DNA of 64,000 nucleotides from Zea mays (Eukaryota > Streptophyta > Magnoliopsida > Poales > Poaceae). The DNA lies in contig NC_050096.1 of assembly GCF_902167145.1 (NCBI RefSeq), positions 293,706,200 to 293,770,199 of the forward strand, in the 5' to 3' direction. This document shows, piece after piece, positions 24,813 through 36,900 of the stretch. The notes beneath the pieces were generated by a model that was given only the letters and a program-made list of their open reading frames with translations, was not told the DNA's origin and did no database searches. The position numbers and the translations under genes are program-made. How positions within the stretch are numbered: the stretch's first letter is position 1; every line of letters starts with the position of its first letter.

Positions 24813-27800
24813 TGTAACACACTGAATTTAGGGGTATAAAATTTCTTTTCTAATATCCATCAAATTCATGTGTTACCTTCTTTTTCCTCTTTATTTTTTG
24901 TTCTCGTATTCATTTTTTTCCAAGTAATATGGAATTTTACTTCAAATATAGTTGTTAATAAAATCCTAAGGGAATAACGATTGTTGCATCATGTTGAAAT
25001 ACATTTATATTTGTTTGATGTTTTGCTTGGGCGTGCATCCATTTAAATTCATGACTCTTTCTTGTCAATAAATTAAATTAGGAAGAAAAGAAATAAAAGA
25101 AGAAATAAAAGAAAGAAGATAGCACAAAAGAGGGAGAAAGAAGCCCAAAACCACCTACACGGCCCAGCTCGCGCACGGCGTCCGCGCAGCCCAGACGCAC
25201 GCGCGTAGCCCAGCCGCGCCCCTTACCCTAGCGCGTCGCTGCGCATTCGCCCAGCCGCCGCCGCTATGCTGCCGGGCCCACTAGCCAGCCCCTCTCTCTC
25301 CTCAACTAGGACATGACCACGATGCCTTGGAGTCGCCCCTGCATTCTCTCCCTGCGCGTAACCTTCGCCCTCGTTCCTCTTCACATCGCTGGCTGGTCTC
25401 ACGATAGCTCGCCAAAACTCCCCCTCCACTATGCACAGTACCAACTCCTTCCCCCACACCTCTTCTTTTCTATGCAGCGACCTGAGGAGCTGATCGTCAA
25501 TCTCCCTTGCCGTCCTCACCTAGAGCGGAACGTGCATTGATCCCGCCGATGACGCTTCTCTGGCGAGCCTCTCCTTCTGCGGTGTGCGGTGAGTCTTTTC
25601 TATTGTCTATTTATCTTCCATTTTGTGTCTCTATTCGTGTTGTTTCTTCTACCCGAAGCCGCAGATTCATCCCTCGACGTGCCTCTGCGCTGTGGTCGGT
25701 CGCGCGCTGCCATAGCCACGCTTCGGCTGGAGAGTCGTAGCGCCTTCCATAGGGCCAACCATGACAGGAGCCATGGCGCTCGTCCCTAGCCTGTCTGTAG
25801 GGCAGCCCCTGCGTGTGCGCGTGGTACGTGTGGCCCATGCCCATGCCAGACTAAAGCCTCCCGAGCCGTACTGCCCCACGCCTAGCGGCACGTCACCATT
25901 TGCGCCGCCGGTGCCGGCTAGCTCCCACGCACCTCGACCTCGGCTCTAACGAGCCGCGCGCAGCACTGGCCAGTGATCCTGCCCCGCGTCTTGCCCGCAT
26001 GCAGCTTGCAGCAACCGACGTGCCACGTGCGAGGCGCGATCCAGTTTTTCCTGCGCAAGCATGTAACTGAAAAGAGAAATCGTGTATGGGTCCCGCCTGC
26101 ATGGCTGCATGCATTAAAAATCTCCCAGGTCCCACTTGCATGTCGTATTCTCCTCCCCACCCCCTTGCTTCGTGCGACCAGAGAGGAAATCGTACAAACC
26201 CCACTCACGTAGCTTGGCTTTTTCCTATAGGGTATTTGCTGCAAAGGATCTTCTGTGGCTGCTCTCCGTGTGGTCCAATATGTGGCGAGCCTCTGGCCAG
26301 TAGGTTTTCACCATGATTGTCGCATCCTGCTTTTCTTTTGCATAAAAGACATCGTTCTCTATCAAAATTAATATATCATTTTATGAGTCACACAAAAAAT
26401 CATTTGCTACCTCTTGGGGTATATGTTTAATCACGAAAATAGGCCTCTCATTTAGTAGATAAGCGATATCTTTTGCATTAGAAAATTTCTGTTTCGATCC
26501 GTATAAGTTGCGTTACCTTTTTAATAATATTGTCTAGGCGTTAGAATGTGATTTCATCATGACACATGTTTTTAATTAATTAATTAGTTGATTATTTATT
26601 TATTTATCCGAGTCATTAAAGTAGTAGTTTACTTAAACTAATTTATAATTTTAGCCACACTTTATTTATATCTGTTAATAGGATTATATCTACTCAAATG
26701 TTTTAATTAATATTTGTTTAGTATAAGCACGACGTAACTTAATAATTCTTTTATGTTGTGTCGTTCGGTGTCAAGTCGTCGCGTGTCGTTCGCGTATCGT
26801 TCCGCGCATGTCGTACGCGTAGTCGTGTTGTTCGCGCGCTGTTGTGCACGTTGTTTTGCGTGCCGACCACGCGCTGTTTCGTACAGCGTTGTGTGCCGTC
26901 ACACGTCGTGTGCGTGCGTCACGTGTGCCACTTACACATGTCGCTCGCCTTGCCGCGCGTAGTTAGCGTGTGTCGATCACGTGGTTCGCGCGGCATCTAC
27001 GCGTGATAATAAATTGGTTTCTCTTATAAGAACTCATGTTAGTGATGTTAAATCGTCAAGTCATATATGTTAGATAATTAACTTAAGGTTCGCTCGACTA
27101 ATATTTATTAGACTAATATTTTAATTAGATTAAATATGTAGTGTTCAACTGCGCTTTTATAATAAACATTAACACGACTAATATTAATTTAACTACTTTT
27201 ATTTTTTTTAATATTTGTTTAGTGTAAATGCGTCACCTATTAGTTTTCCTCGCCTGTCGCGCGCGTTGTTTGTGCGCGATGAGCTCGTGGTCGCGCGCTG
27301 ATTCGTGCGTCATTCGCGCTCGTCGCGCGCGCTGTTTCGTGTGTCGTCAGTGTGCCATGTCGCGCGTCGTTTGCACGCTATCGTGCTGTTTCACGCGTCA
27401 TATATTCGCCTTGCTTAGAATCTCTCGTTCTGATTAAATTACTTATTTAACTATCCTTTGTTAATATAGCAGATTAATCGAACTAAATGATAGATATAAT
27501 TTATATTGATACCGTCGAATTAAATATTATAGTCAATACTTGTTTAGCGTAAACGCGACAACTTCTCGACCGTAGCCTCGACCGTCACGTTTCTTTTTCC
27601 TCGCGTGACTGTAGTAACGCGCTCTATTTCGTATTGCATGTTTTGATTATGTTTTCCTTTGTATGGTGTAATGTTCTTATGCATATGTATATGTTTGTTT
27701 GCTGGTGCTTGTTCGTCTTCGCTTCGCGTCGCGATTAGAATGCGATCCATCTCTAAGCCTCAAGGAATCGAATATCAAGCGGTGGCGACCAAGTGATATA

Positions 27801-29152
27801 GCTCTTCGAGTTCTACAAGATTGAAGACCTTGAGCATCTGTTTGGTGAAGGCAAGTGTCCTCTGACCCATTATGTCCCATTCACTTTTAATGCACTGTCC
27901 CGCATTACTTAATTGAAACCTAAGGATTGACTAGCTTTCTATTTACCTTATCCTTATTTACCTTTTGGGTTATCATGGTTAGCATTATGCTATTGCTTTA
28001 CTTTAATCAATGAACATGATGTGAATACTTATGATACTATGATGTTATCCCGATGATGTTCCTGTGATACTTTAGGGGGCTCAGGCTGTTTCCTGAGTGC
28101 CTCTCCGTAAGGACCTGTTTGGGGAGTGACAACCCGGGATAACAGTGCAACCATGAGGGTGAAATGGGATGCCCTTAGCTAATTAATTAGAGGAACTAGA
28201 GGTGTAGTTGCTTCGCCATCGTGCCGTCAATGGGGTCCAGGCACAGTGCTTGCTCTGCCGAGGCTGAGTGTCGAGGTTCTTTCGTTTTGCTTTTTGTTAG
28301 TCACTCTCCTGCGGGGAGGGGTACTGTGTTTATCAAACTGGAGAAACCTAATGGGCGGCTATGATCTCTAGGGAATCTTTGTAAAAGCTACGTAGTGATA
28401 CCCTGCCAGACCACCTAGGAAGTGATCAATGGGGATTAGCTCTCCCCGGGCAGAAAGGGAATCATGACTCATGGGTAAAGTGTGCGACCTCTGCAGAGGG
28501 TAGTGAAACTGATATATCAGCCGTGCTCACGGTTATGAGCGGCCTTGGGATCCTCTTTGATTAGAGATACATATGATCTGAGATACAATGATTATGTTTA
28601 TGGTTTTGGGTTCGACTATGATGATGATGTTCCTCGATGAGGAAATGGTTCACGGGTTGGTTATTACTAAAACTTGGCTTCCACTGATAATAAATACCTG
28701 ACCAACTAAAAGCAACTGCTTGAGCTTAACCCCACATAAAGCTAGTCCACCTCAGCCAAACAGGACATTTGTTGAGTACGTTGATGTGTACTCACCCTTG
28801 CTTTCACAAAACACCAGGTTGCCTTTGGTGCAATCTATGCTCAGGTAAAGAAGAAGGCGTCGAGGCGAATCTCCAGGAGTTCCAGGACTTCGACGAGTTC
28901 GAGGATTAGGCTAGCGACCTCCCCTAGTCAGCTACCTGTGGTGGGTTTATTTACGTTGGCTACGTTTCTGTTCTGTGTACTTTGATTATATTATGTAAAT
29001 GACTCTAGTCTTTCATATTATTACTTATCTTTATTGTTATTCGAAGCATTGTGCTATGATGAGTCATTTATGTAATCGCCATGTACGTGAATTTCTGATC
29101 CTGGCACGTACATGGTTCGCATTCGGTTTACCTTCCAAAACCGGGTGTGACA
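24813..29152 (+). repeat. 3' LTR of element E (4,340 bp)
   Basis: Near-identical to 17564-21901. Differences include single changes near 24978, 25272, 25365, 25623 and 25709 and one extra T near 27209. Ends GGGTGTGACA before the duplicated CCAGA. Confidence 0.95.
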
Positions 29153-30295
29153 CCAGATGGGACGCCGGTCTTGTCCTTCGTGTCCCAAGTCGGCTCGGGG
29201 TAGGTTGGTGATGGCGCTTCCTGTTGACGTGGCGGACCTGTGCCCTAGGCAGGGCGACGTGGGGGCTCCTCCGAAGCCGAGGTTGAGACTGTCCTCTGTT
29301 GCCGAGGCCGAGCCCGAGCCATGGGGTCGGGCGAGGCGGAAGTCGTTCGGCCGAGGCCAGGGCGGAGTCCGAGCCCTGGGGTCGGGCGAGGCGGAGTTTC
29401 GTCGTCTTCCGGGTCTTAGCCCGAGTCCGAGCCCTGGGGTCGGGCGGAGCGGAGTTCGCCGTCTTCCGGGTCTTAGCCCGAGTCCGAGCCCTGGGGTCGG
29501 GCGGAGCGGAGTTCGCCGTCTTCCGGGTCTTAGCCCGAGTCCGAGCCCTGGGGTCGGGCGGAGCAGAGTTCGCCGTCTTCCGGGTCTTAGCCCGAGTCCG
29601 AGCCCTGGGGTCGGGCGGAGCGGAGTTCGCCGTCTTCCGGGTCTTAGCCCGAGTCCGAGCCCTGGGGTCGGGCGGAGCGGAGTTCGCCGTCTTCCGGGTC
29701 TTAGCCCGAGTCCGAGCCCTGGGGTCGGGCGGAGCGGAGTTCGCCGTCTTCCGGGTCTTAGCCCGAGTCCGAGCCCTGGGGTCGGGCGGAGCGGAGTTCG
29801 CCGTGGCGCCTTTGGCAAGGCCTGACTGCCGGTCAGACTCACTCTGTCGAGTGGCACCGCAGTCGGAGTGGCGCAGGCGGCGCTGTCCTTCTGTCAGCCC
29901 GGTCAGAGGAGCGGTGGAGTGACAGCGGTCACTTCGGCTCTGCCGGGGGGCGCGTGTCAGGATAAAGGTGTCAGGCCACCTTTGCGTTAAATGCTCCCGC
30001 AACTTGGTCAGTCGGTGTGGCGATTTAGTCAGGGTTGCTTCTGAGCGAAGCCAAGGCCTCGGGCGAGCCGGTGATGTGTCCGCCGTAAAAAGGGGGGCCT
30101 CGGGCGAGACGGAAGTCTCTCGAGGTCGGCTGCCCTTGGCCGAGGCTAGGCTCGGGGTGAAGCGTGATCGAGTCACTCGTGTGGACTGATCCCTGACTTA
30201 ATCGTACCCATCAGGCCTTTGCAGCTTTATGCTGATGGGGGTTACCAGCTGAGAATTAGGCGTCTTGAGGGTACCCCTAATTATGGTCCCCGACA
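29153..30295 (-). repeat. 3' LTR of element C, internal part (first five bases are the E target duplication)
   Basis: Continuation of the C LTR after element E, matching 41081-42023. It ends with GGTCCCCGACA, the reverse complement of the LTR start. It holds about three and a half more tandem units than the 5' LTR, which makes the joined LTR about 1,746 bp against 1,546 bp. Confidence 0.95.
29341..29805 (-). repeat. 57-bp tandem repeat in 3' LTR of element C (about 8 units)
   Basis: Units read on the plus strand as CCGTCTTCCGGGTCTTAGCC then CGAGTCCGAGCCCTGGGG. One slightly variant first unit is followed by seven near-identical ones. Because 57 is a multiple of three, long repetitive ORFs run through it on both strands; these are artefacts. 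Confidence 0.92.
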
Positions 30296-30311
30296 GTAGC
30301 CCCCGAGCCTC
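30296..30311 (-). other. Polypurine tract of element C
   Basis: Minus-strand GAGGCTCGGGGGCTAC directly before the 3' LTR, same as in A and D. Confidence 0.72.
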
Positions 30312-31017
30312 AAAGGGAGTGTTAGCACTCGCTTGGAGGCTTTCGTCGCATTTTGTTCCGGTGGGTGCGCGCGAGCGCACCCGCCGGGTGTATCCCCCGA
30401 GGCCTCGGAGGAGTGGTTACACTCCTCCGAGGTCTTAATACCTCGCGTAACGCTTCGGCTGGTCTGGTCGTTCCCTCATGCGAACTGGCCGTAGCCCGGG
30501 TGCACGGTCGGGGCCCAAGCTCTCGGGCTGGTATGTTGACGCTGTCAACGGTTCGGCCGGAGCCGGTTTTTGCGAGAGCAGCCCCTGAGCCTCTGCACAG
30601 GGCGAGAGGACGATCAGGGACAGACTCGGCTTTTTACATACGCCCCTACGTCGCCTTTCCGCAAGGAGGAGGGGGGGAGTGCACCATGTTACCCTCGATG
30701 GGCACCGAACATGGTGTCTCCGGTGAGCTGCAAGCGGGTAATCCGAGTGGACGTCCGTGCCCCGTTCGTTGGGGGTCGGCTAGGGGCCCAGAGGCACGCC
30801 CAAAAGTACCTGCGGGTGATTTGCCGGACCCGGTCCCCTGGCGACGGGGTCCGAGGGCTCGATGCCTCCCTCCGATGGGATTCCGTTACAAGATCGTTCC
30901 CGTTGGTCTCGAAAATGTCCTAGGGTACCTCGGGAGCGCAGCCCGAGCCTTGGTTATGTATCGAACGTACCCCTGGTCATCCCTCGCTCGGTGTCTGAGG
31001 TGACTGTGAACCCTTCG

Positions 31018-31205
31018 GGGGCCAGCCTTCGAACCCCTGATCAGTAATGGGCGCGGAGCCCGAGTAGCCTGAGGCGGCCATGGAACCCTTCGGGGGGCTG
31101 GCCTTCGAACCCCTGACCAGTAGTGGGTGTCGGGCCCACGCGATCTGAGGCGACTGTTGAACCCTTCGGAGGGCCAGTCTTCGAACCCCTGATCAGTAGG
31201 GGGGG
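31018..31205 (-). repeat. 76-bp tandem repeat, spacer of element C
   Basis: Reverse-complement counterpart of 10252-10481, with core CTTCGAACCCCTGATCAGTA repeated three times. Confidence 0.78.
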
Positions 31206-32062
31206 CTCGGAGCCCGGTTCCTTCGCGGAGAAGGGTCCTTTTCGGGGTATCCCCCTTTCCCGGTCCCTGTTGCAAGAGATAGAGAAAGAGGAAAAAGGAA
31301 AAGGATACGAAATCGAACGACGTGGCGTACCTCTTTTTGACGCGGTCATTACGGCGAAGGCGAAGCGTCGCGCGCTTCTCCCGCCAGAGGCGCCGCGTGT
31401 CCCGCCGCGGAGTTAATGCGACGGGGCGTGTAGTTGGCGGGGCGGCCGTTGCGCGTGCGCGATCCGTTCGAGGAACGGGTCACGGGTGCACCGTCTTCAC
31501 GCCGTGAGAGGAGGCTCTCTTGTTGTCCCAGGATGAGACGTGAGCCTGGCTGACGACGTGACTGCTGCGCCCGCCCGCCTGCCACCGCCATCACTGCCGG
31601 CCCACTTTCGGTCGCTTTGACCGACGCGCCAGGCTGGCGCTGCTGGGTCGCCTCGAGTCGCGGCATAGGCTCCACAACCGAAGAGGCGCGACGGTGGCAC
31701 GAGTGGCGGTGCGGTCGCTTGCATGCAGCAACTGGCGCGCCGATTGCTTGACGCGCTTGACGCGTGGGTCTGGGCTTCCAAGCTGGCGTGTCAGAAGTCG
31801 GAGAAGCGCATCCACCTGGCGCAGTTGCATGCCGCCTGCATGGCTGCCCGCCCCTTCCGCCCGTTGGTCTGGGCAAAAGTGGGGGGTCGCTTGTAACCGC
31901 TGGGCGGTCGTGCGCACCACGCCCGGCGGTTTGGCTTCTTCTGCCCTGAGCCGGTTTGCATGACATGCGGGACCCAGCCCCCGAGTCGCAGGGGAGGGCC
32001 TTGGAGCGTGTTGTAGAAGACTTAGCCCGCGGCGTCTGGGGGCACACGTAGGGAGAGTTGCC

Positions 32063-32070
32063 TTTAAAAG
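32063..32070 (+). promoter_or_regulatory. TATA-like box for antisense ORF of element C
   Basis: TTTAAAAG within GAGAGTTGCCTTTAAAAGGAGG, 28 bp before the ATG at 32098. The box and its surroundings are kept in D (52279-52287, minus) and A (9352-9362, minus). The spacing leaves almost no 5' leader, so use as a promoter for this ATG is uncertain. Confidence 0.35.
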
Positions 32071-32097
32071 GAGGGAGACTCCTTTCAGAAGGCAACC

Positions 32098-32448
32098 ATG
32101 TCTTCTTCCTCCCTTATGCGTCGTGTCTTTCCATCTTCCAAGCCCCCGGATGGGGGGTATCCGCCGCCTTTCCGCCTCCTCGTTGGAGGAACGCAACTCC
32201 ATGGGAGTTGGTACCTCTTAGCCATCGTTCGGCTTCAAGGATTTTCATCATGCAGCCCGGCTGCTCCCCTCCACCGGCGGTCACCCGAGATGGTGACCTC
32301 CGGCTTGATGGTGGGGGAAAGCGAGCCGGGCTGCGGCCTCTGCCCCTCCCTCAGCCTCAAGGATTTTCATCACCAGGGCTGGGGAGGGGAGTGCGCCGAG
32401 TTGAGGTCGGCCCCCGCGTGGGCGGCGGCCCGCTCCTTCACTCAGTGA
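32098..32448 (+). CDS. Antisense ORF in spacer of element C (116 aa, unknown)
   Basis: Runs opposite to gag-pol, starting at ATG in the context AACCATGT. About 100 residues align with ORFs in D and A (SLM.RVFP.S.PPDG, GGTQL.GSWYL, IVRLQGFSS, SLKD or SFKD, WGGECAEL). Rich in Ser, Gly, Pro and Arg; no signal peptide, membrane segment or known domain is evident. Both strands of this GC-rich spacer are open, so conservation of the frame by chance cannot be excluded. Confidence 0.35.
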   Translation: MSSSSLMRRVFPSSKPPDGGYPPPFRLLVGGTQLHGSWYLLAIVRLQGFSSCSPAAPLHRRSPEMVTSGLMVGESEPGCGLCPSLSLKDFHHQGWGGECAELRSAPAWAAARSFTQ

Positions 32449-33919
32449 TCGGAGGGAAGGGCGGCCGTCGTCCGTGGCGCTGGCAGCTGCAGCGTGCCTG
32501 GCTTTCGGGCGCGAGTGGCTTCGGAGCCGCTCGCGGTGCCGGCATCCGCCACGGCAGCTTGAAGAGGTTCTGCTGCCGGCGAGATAGCCGGGGCCGGCCA
32601 CGGACTGACCTCCAACTCTACGGCCTTCTGCCCGTCCTTGCCTTACGAGTTTTGGCATGGGCGGGGGCCTCCTGGCAGCGGCATCTAGCCTGAGGTCAGC
32701 GTTGCCGCTGCTTGGCCCCCCGGAGCAGAAGTCGTCGTCGTCGCCGCTGCTGGAGCAGGTGACGGCGCGCCGTTCGTCGGCCTTCCGTTGCTCCGCAGGC
32801 CTTCCCCCTCGGAGTGGGGTTGTTCGTACCTGCGGAGGGGGAACCGGAGTTCCGTTTGTAATGGCATCTTCGAATGCTAGTGTTTTTTGTTCATTGTGGC
32901 TGTCGGGGCCTGAACATGTATGTAATTTCGGCACGGAGCCGTGTTTTTTCCTCATTTTCGAGCACTAAGTCTCGCCTGTTGATTATCTGAACCGCTTTGC
33001 CAAGCATGAGTCGCCCCGTGTCAAGGTGACGAGTGAGGTATCCGTATCCCGGAGGCGTAGGAATCCCTCGGCCCGTTCGGCCTTGTTGTCTGGGGCTCCT
33101 CTAGCTTAGTTAAAGAGACCCCCCGGCCGCCCTTCGATGAGCCGAGGCCAGGGGTAGCGATATCAGTATGAACAGAGGCGGAGTTGGCTCGAGAATGGGA
33201 ACCTGGTTGGCCGGAGCCTAGCCGTGTCGTCCGTCAGCAGAGCTGACGCCAAAGTCGATCAGCCGAGGCCTCGGGTCGGGCTGGCGCCCTTGGAAGCCGG
33301 CTGGCCGAGGCCCCAGGGGTAACCGGCCGAGCCGCCTGCTCGGGCCGGATTCCCGGAGGAGTCCCTGGACCGCGTCGCCGTCCGAGGCTGGGTTGGACTT
33401 TGCTGAAGACGCCGTCGATGCCGAGGGTGCTACGGCTCCCTTCAGCGTGAAGACCCGAGCCTGCAGGATCAGATCGTCTTGTAGCGTGTGCCTTCTGCGG
33501 CCGCCGAGGCCAGAAAACGCACCCTCGCCGTGCTTGCGAAGCTGCGTCTTTTTTCCTCTTGTTTCGAGCATCTGGACTTTCTGTCGGTAATAGGGATGTT
33601 TGTGCGAGCGAGAGTTGCTTCTCGCGGAAGGGACGAGTGAGGTATCCGTATCCCAGAGGCGTGGGAATCCCTCGGCTCGGTCGGCCTTGCCGCTTACGCG
33701 TACTCCGTCGTTTCCAGGATCCGCTTTCCGAAGTAGTCAAGAGGCACGAAAGAAATCCTGCTAAAAAGAGATCCTTTTTCGAGGAAAAATTCGACGCAGA
33801 GGGGGTCTCCCCCCTTTTAGCCCCCGAGGGAGGGTCGGGCTTTGCCGAGGCTAGGCCGACCCTTCCTTGACGACTAAACTTTGCGCAGGTGCGAGGTATA
33901 TGGACAACTTGGAAACATC

Positions 33920-36900
33920 TTAAGGGTAGAAGCGACGTAGCTGTTTGATGTTCCAAGCGTTGCCGTAGATCTCGCCTTGATTGTTGGCCAGCTTGTACGT
34001 TCCGGGCTTCAGAACATTGGCGATGACGAATGGCCCTTCCTAGGGGGGCGTGAGCTTGTGCCTCCCTCGGGCGTCTTGCCGCAGCCGAAGCACCAGATCG
34101 CCCACCTGGAGGTCTCGGGACCGGACCCCTCGGGTGTGGTAGCGTCGCAGGGACTACTGGTACCGCGCCGAGTGTAGTAAGGCCCTGTCCCGAGCCTCTT
34201 CCAGCTGGTCCAGCGATTCTTCTCGGCTAGCTTGGTTGCTTTGATCGGTGTAGGCCCTCGTCCTCGGGGAGCCGTATTCCAGGTCAGTGGGCAAGATAGC
34301 TTCAGCCCCGTAGACCAGGAAAAACGGCGTGAAACCCGTGGCACGACTCGGCGTCGTCCTTAGGCTCTAGACCACCGAGGGGAGTTCCTTCATCCACCGC
34401 TTGCCGAACTTGTTGAGGTCGTTGTAGATCCGAGGCTTGAGCCCTTGTAGAATCATGCCGTTGGCACGCTCTACTTGCCCATTCGACATGGGATGAGCCA
34501 CGGCGGCCCAGTCCACCCGGATATGGTGATCTTCGCAAAAATCCAAGAATTTTTTGCCGGTGAACTGGGTACCGTTGTCGGTGATGATGGAGTTCGGGAC
34601 CCCGAAGCGATGGATGATGTTGGTGAAGAACGCCACCGCCTGCTCGGACCTGATGCTGTTCAGAGGTCGGACCTCGATCCACTTGGAGAATTTGTCGATG
34701 GCGACCAGCAGGTGCGTGTAGCCCCCGGGCGCCTTCTGCAAGGGACCGACGAGGTCCAGACCCCATACAGCGAAGGGCCAGGTGATGGGTATTGTCTGCA
34801 GAGTCTGAGCGGGCAGGTGGGTCTGCTTCGCATAGAATTGGCACCCTTCGCAGGTGCGGACAATTCTAGTGGCGTCAGCCACCGCCGTTGGCCAGTAGAA
34901 GCCTTGTCGGAAAGCATTCCTGACAAGGGCTCGGGGTGCTGCGTGCTGGCCGCAAGCCCCCGAGTGTATTTCTTGCAGCAGTTCCCGACCTTCGGCGATG
35001 GAGATGCATCGCTGGAGGATGCCCGAGGGGCTGCGATGGTAGAGCTCCTCTTCATCGCCCAGTAAGACGAACGACTTGGCGCGTCGCGCTACCCACTGAG
35101 CCTCGACTTGGTCGGGGGGTAGCTCTCCTCGGCGAAGATACTGCAGGCACGGGGCCTGCCAATCTCGATCTGGCGTGGCCCCGCTCTGCTCTTCCTCGAC
35201 GTCCAGTGCCTCGCCCTCGGGGGCCGAGGGTACCTCGGGCTGTGCCGAGGGTGCCTCGGGCTGAGCCGAGGGTACCTCGGGCTCGGGCGCGTCGTCGAGC
35301 TTAACAGAGGGTTGATGCAGATCCCGGGAGAAGACGTCCGGGGGGACCGTCGTTCGCCCCGAGGCTATTTTAGCCAGCTCGTCTGCGGTTTCGTTGTAGC
35401 GCCGAGCGATGTGGTTGAGCTCGAGCCCGAAGAACTTGTCTTCCAGGCGCCGAACCTCGTCGCAGTAGGCCTCCATCTTCGGGTCGCGGCAGTGGGAGTT
35501 CTTCATGACTTGGTCGATGACGAGCTGCGAATCACCGCGGGCGTCGAGGCGTCTGACCCCTAGCTCGATGGCGATCCGCAACCCGTTGACCAGAGCTTCG
35601 TACTCGGCCACATTGTTGGACGCCGGGAAATGGAGGCGCAGCACGTAGCGCAAGTGCTTCCCGAGGGGCGAGATGAAGAGCAGGCCCGCGCCGGCTCCTG
35701 TCTTCATCAGCGACCCGTCGAAAAACATGGTCCAGAGCTCCGGTTGGATCGGAGCCGTCGGCAACTGGGTGTCGACCCATTCGGCCACGAAGTCCGCCAA
35801 CACCTGGGACTTGATGGCCTTCTGAGGGGCGAACGAGATCGTTTCGCCCATGATTTCCACCGCCCACTTTGTGATCCTGCCCGAGGCTTCTTGGCACTGG
35901 ATGATCTCCCCCAGGGGGAAGGATGACACCACAGTTACCGGGTGAGACTCGAAGTAGTGTCGCAGCTTCCGCCTTGTCAGGATCACAGCATACAGCAGCT
36001 TTTGAACTTGTGGGTAGCGGATCTTGGTCTCGGACAGCACTTCGCTGACGAAGTAGACCGGCCTCTGAACGGGCAATGCATGCCCTTCCTCTTGCCTCTC
36101 GACCACGATCGCGGCGCTAACCACCTAAGTGGTCGCGGCGACGTAGACCAAGAGGGCTTCTCCATCCGCCGGGGGCACCAAGACAGGCGCCTTTGTAAGG
36201 AGCGCCTTCAGGTTGCCGAGGGCTTCCTCGGCCTCAGGGGTCCAAGCGAAACACTCGGCCTTCCTTAAGAGGCGGTACAGAGGCAGACCTCTTTCGCCGA
36301 GGCGCGAGATGAAACGGCTCAGGGCCGCGAGGCATCCCATGACCCTCTGTACACCTTTTAAGTCCTTGATGGGTCCCATGCTGGTGATGGCCGCGATCTT
36401 CTCCGGGTTGGCTTCGATGCCTCGCTCGGAGACGATGAACCCTAGGAGCATGCCTCGGGGCACCCCGAAGACACACTTCTCAGGATTGAGCTTGACTCCT
36501 TTCGCCTTGAGACATCGGAATGTCACTTCAAGGTCGGAGAGGAGGTCGGAAGCCTTCCTTGTCTTGACTACGATGTCATCGACGTAGGCCTCGACTGCGC
36601 GACCGATGTGTTCGCCGAACACATGGTTCATGCACCGCTGGTACGTCGCGCCCGCATTCCTCAAACCGAACGGCATGGTGACGTAGCAGTACATGCCGAA
36701 CGGCGTGATGAAGGAAGTCGCAAGCTGGTCGGACTCCTTCATCCGGATCTGGTGATACCCTGAGTAGGCATCGAGGAAGGACAGGGTTTCGCACCCAGCG
36801 GTGGAATCCACGATTTGATCGATGCGAGGCAGAGGGTAGGGAACCTTCGGACATGCTTTGTTGAGACCAGTGTAGTCTACACACATCCGCCATTTCCCCC

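Larger units (their letters stand above)
17564..29152 (+). mobile_element. Element E: non-autonomous LARD-type LTR retrotransposon
   Basis: Total 11,589 bp: 5' LTR 17564-21901 (4,338 bp), PBS, 2.9-kb internal region without gag or pol, PPT, 3' LTR 24813-29152 (4,340 bp), TSD CCAGA. Large LTRs with a short non-coding interior fit the LARD class described in grasses. LTR ends (TGTAACAC...GGGTGTGACA), the Met-type PBS and the pre-LTR block resemble Tekay/Del-lineage chromoviruses, which would be the likely helper; that is an inference. About 21 substitutions between the LTRs (roughly 0.5%) make it very young. Confidence 0.93.
30312..33919 (-). other. Non-coding 3' spacer of element C
   Basis: About 3.6 kb homologous to the spacers of A and D. 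It holds the 76-bp tandem repeat (31018-31205), the dispersed GAGCCGAGGGATTCC-type motif (reverse complements near 33023 and 33631) and an antisense ORF (32098-32448). Several GC-rich sense ORFs of 200-250 codons exist but are not kept in frame in the other copies, so I do not call them genes. Confidence 0.78.

Noticed and set aside
29054..30176. Long ORFs of 200-370 codons on both strands across the C 3' LTR
   Set aside because: They are produced by the 57-bp tandem repeat, whose length is a multiple of three and which lacks stops; the same happens in the other LTR arrays. No protein family resemblance.
31349..32955. Sense-strand ORFs of 203-248 codons in the spacer of element C as a possible extra retroelement gene
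   Set aside because: Counterparts in A and D are broken or in other frames, composition is low-complexity GC-rich, and both strands are equally open. Only the antisense frame showed matching start and indel pattern, and even that is listed with low confidence.
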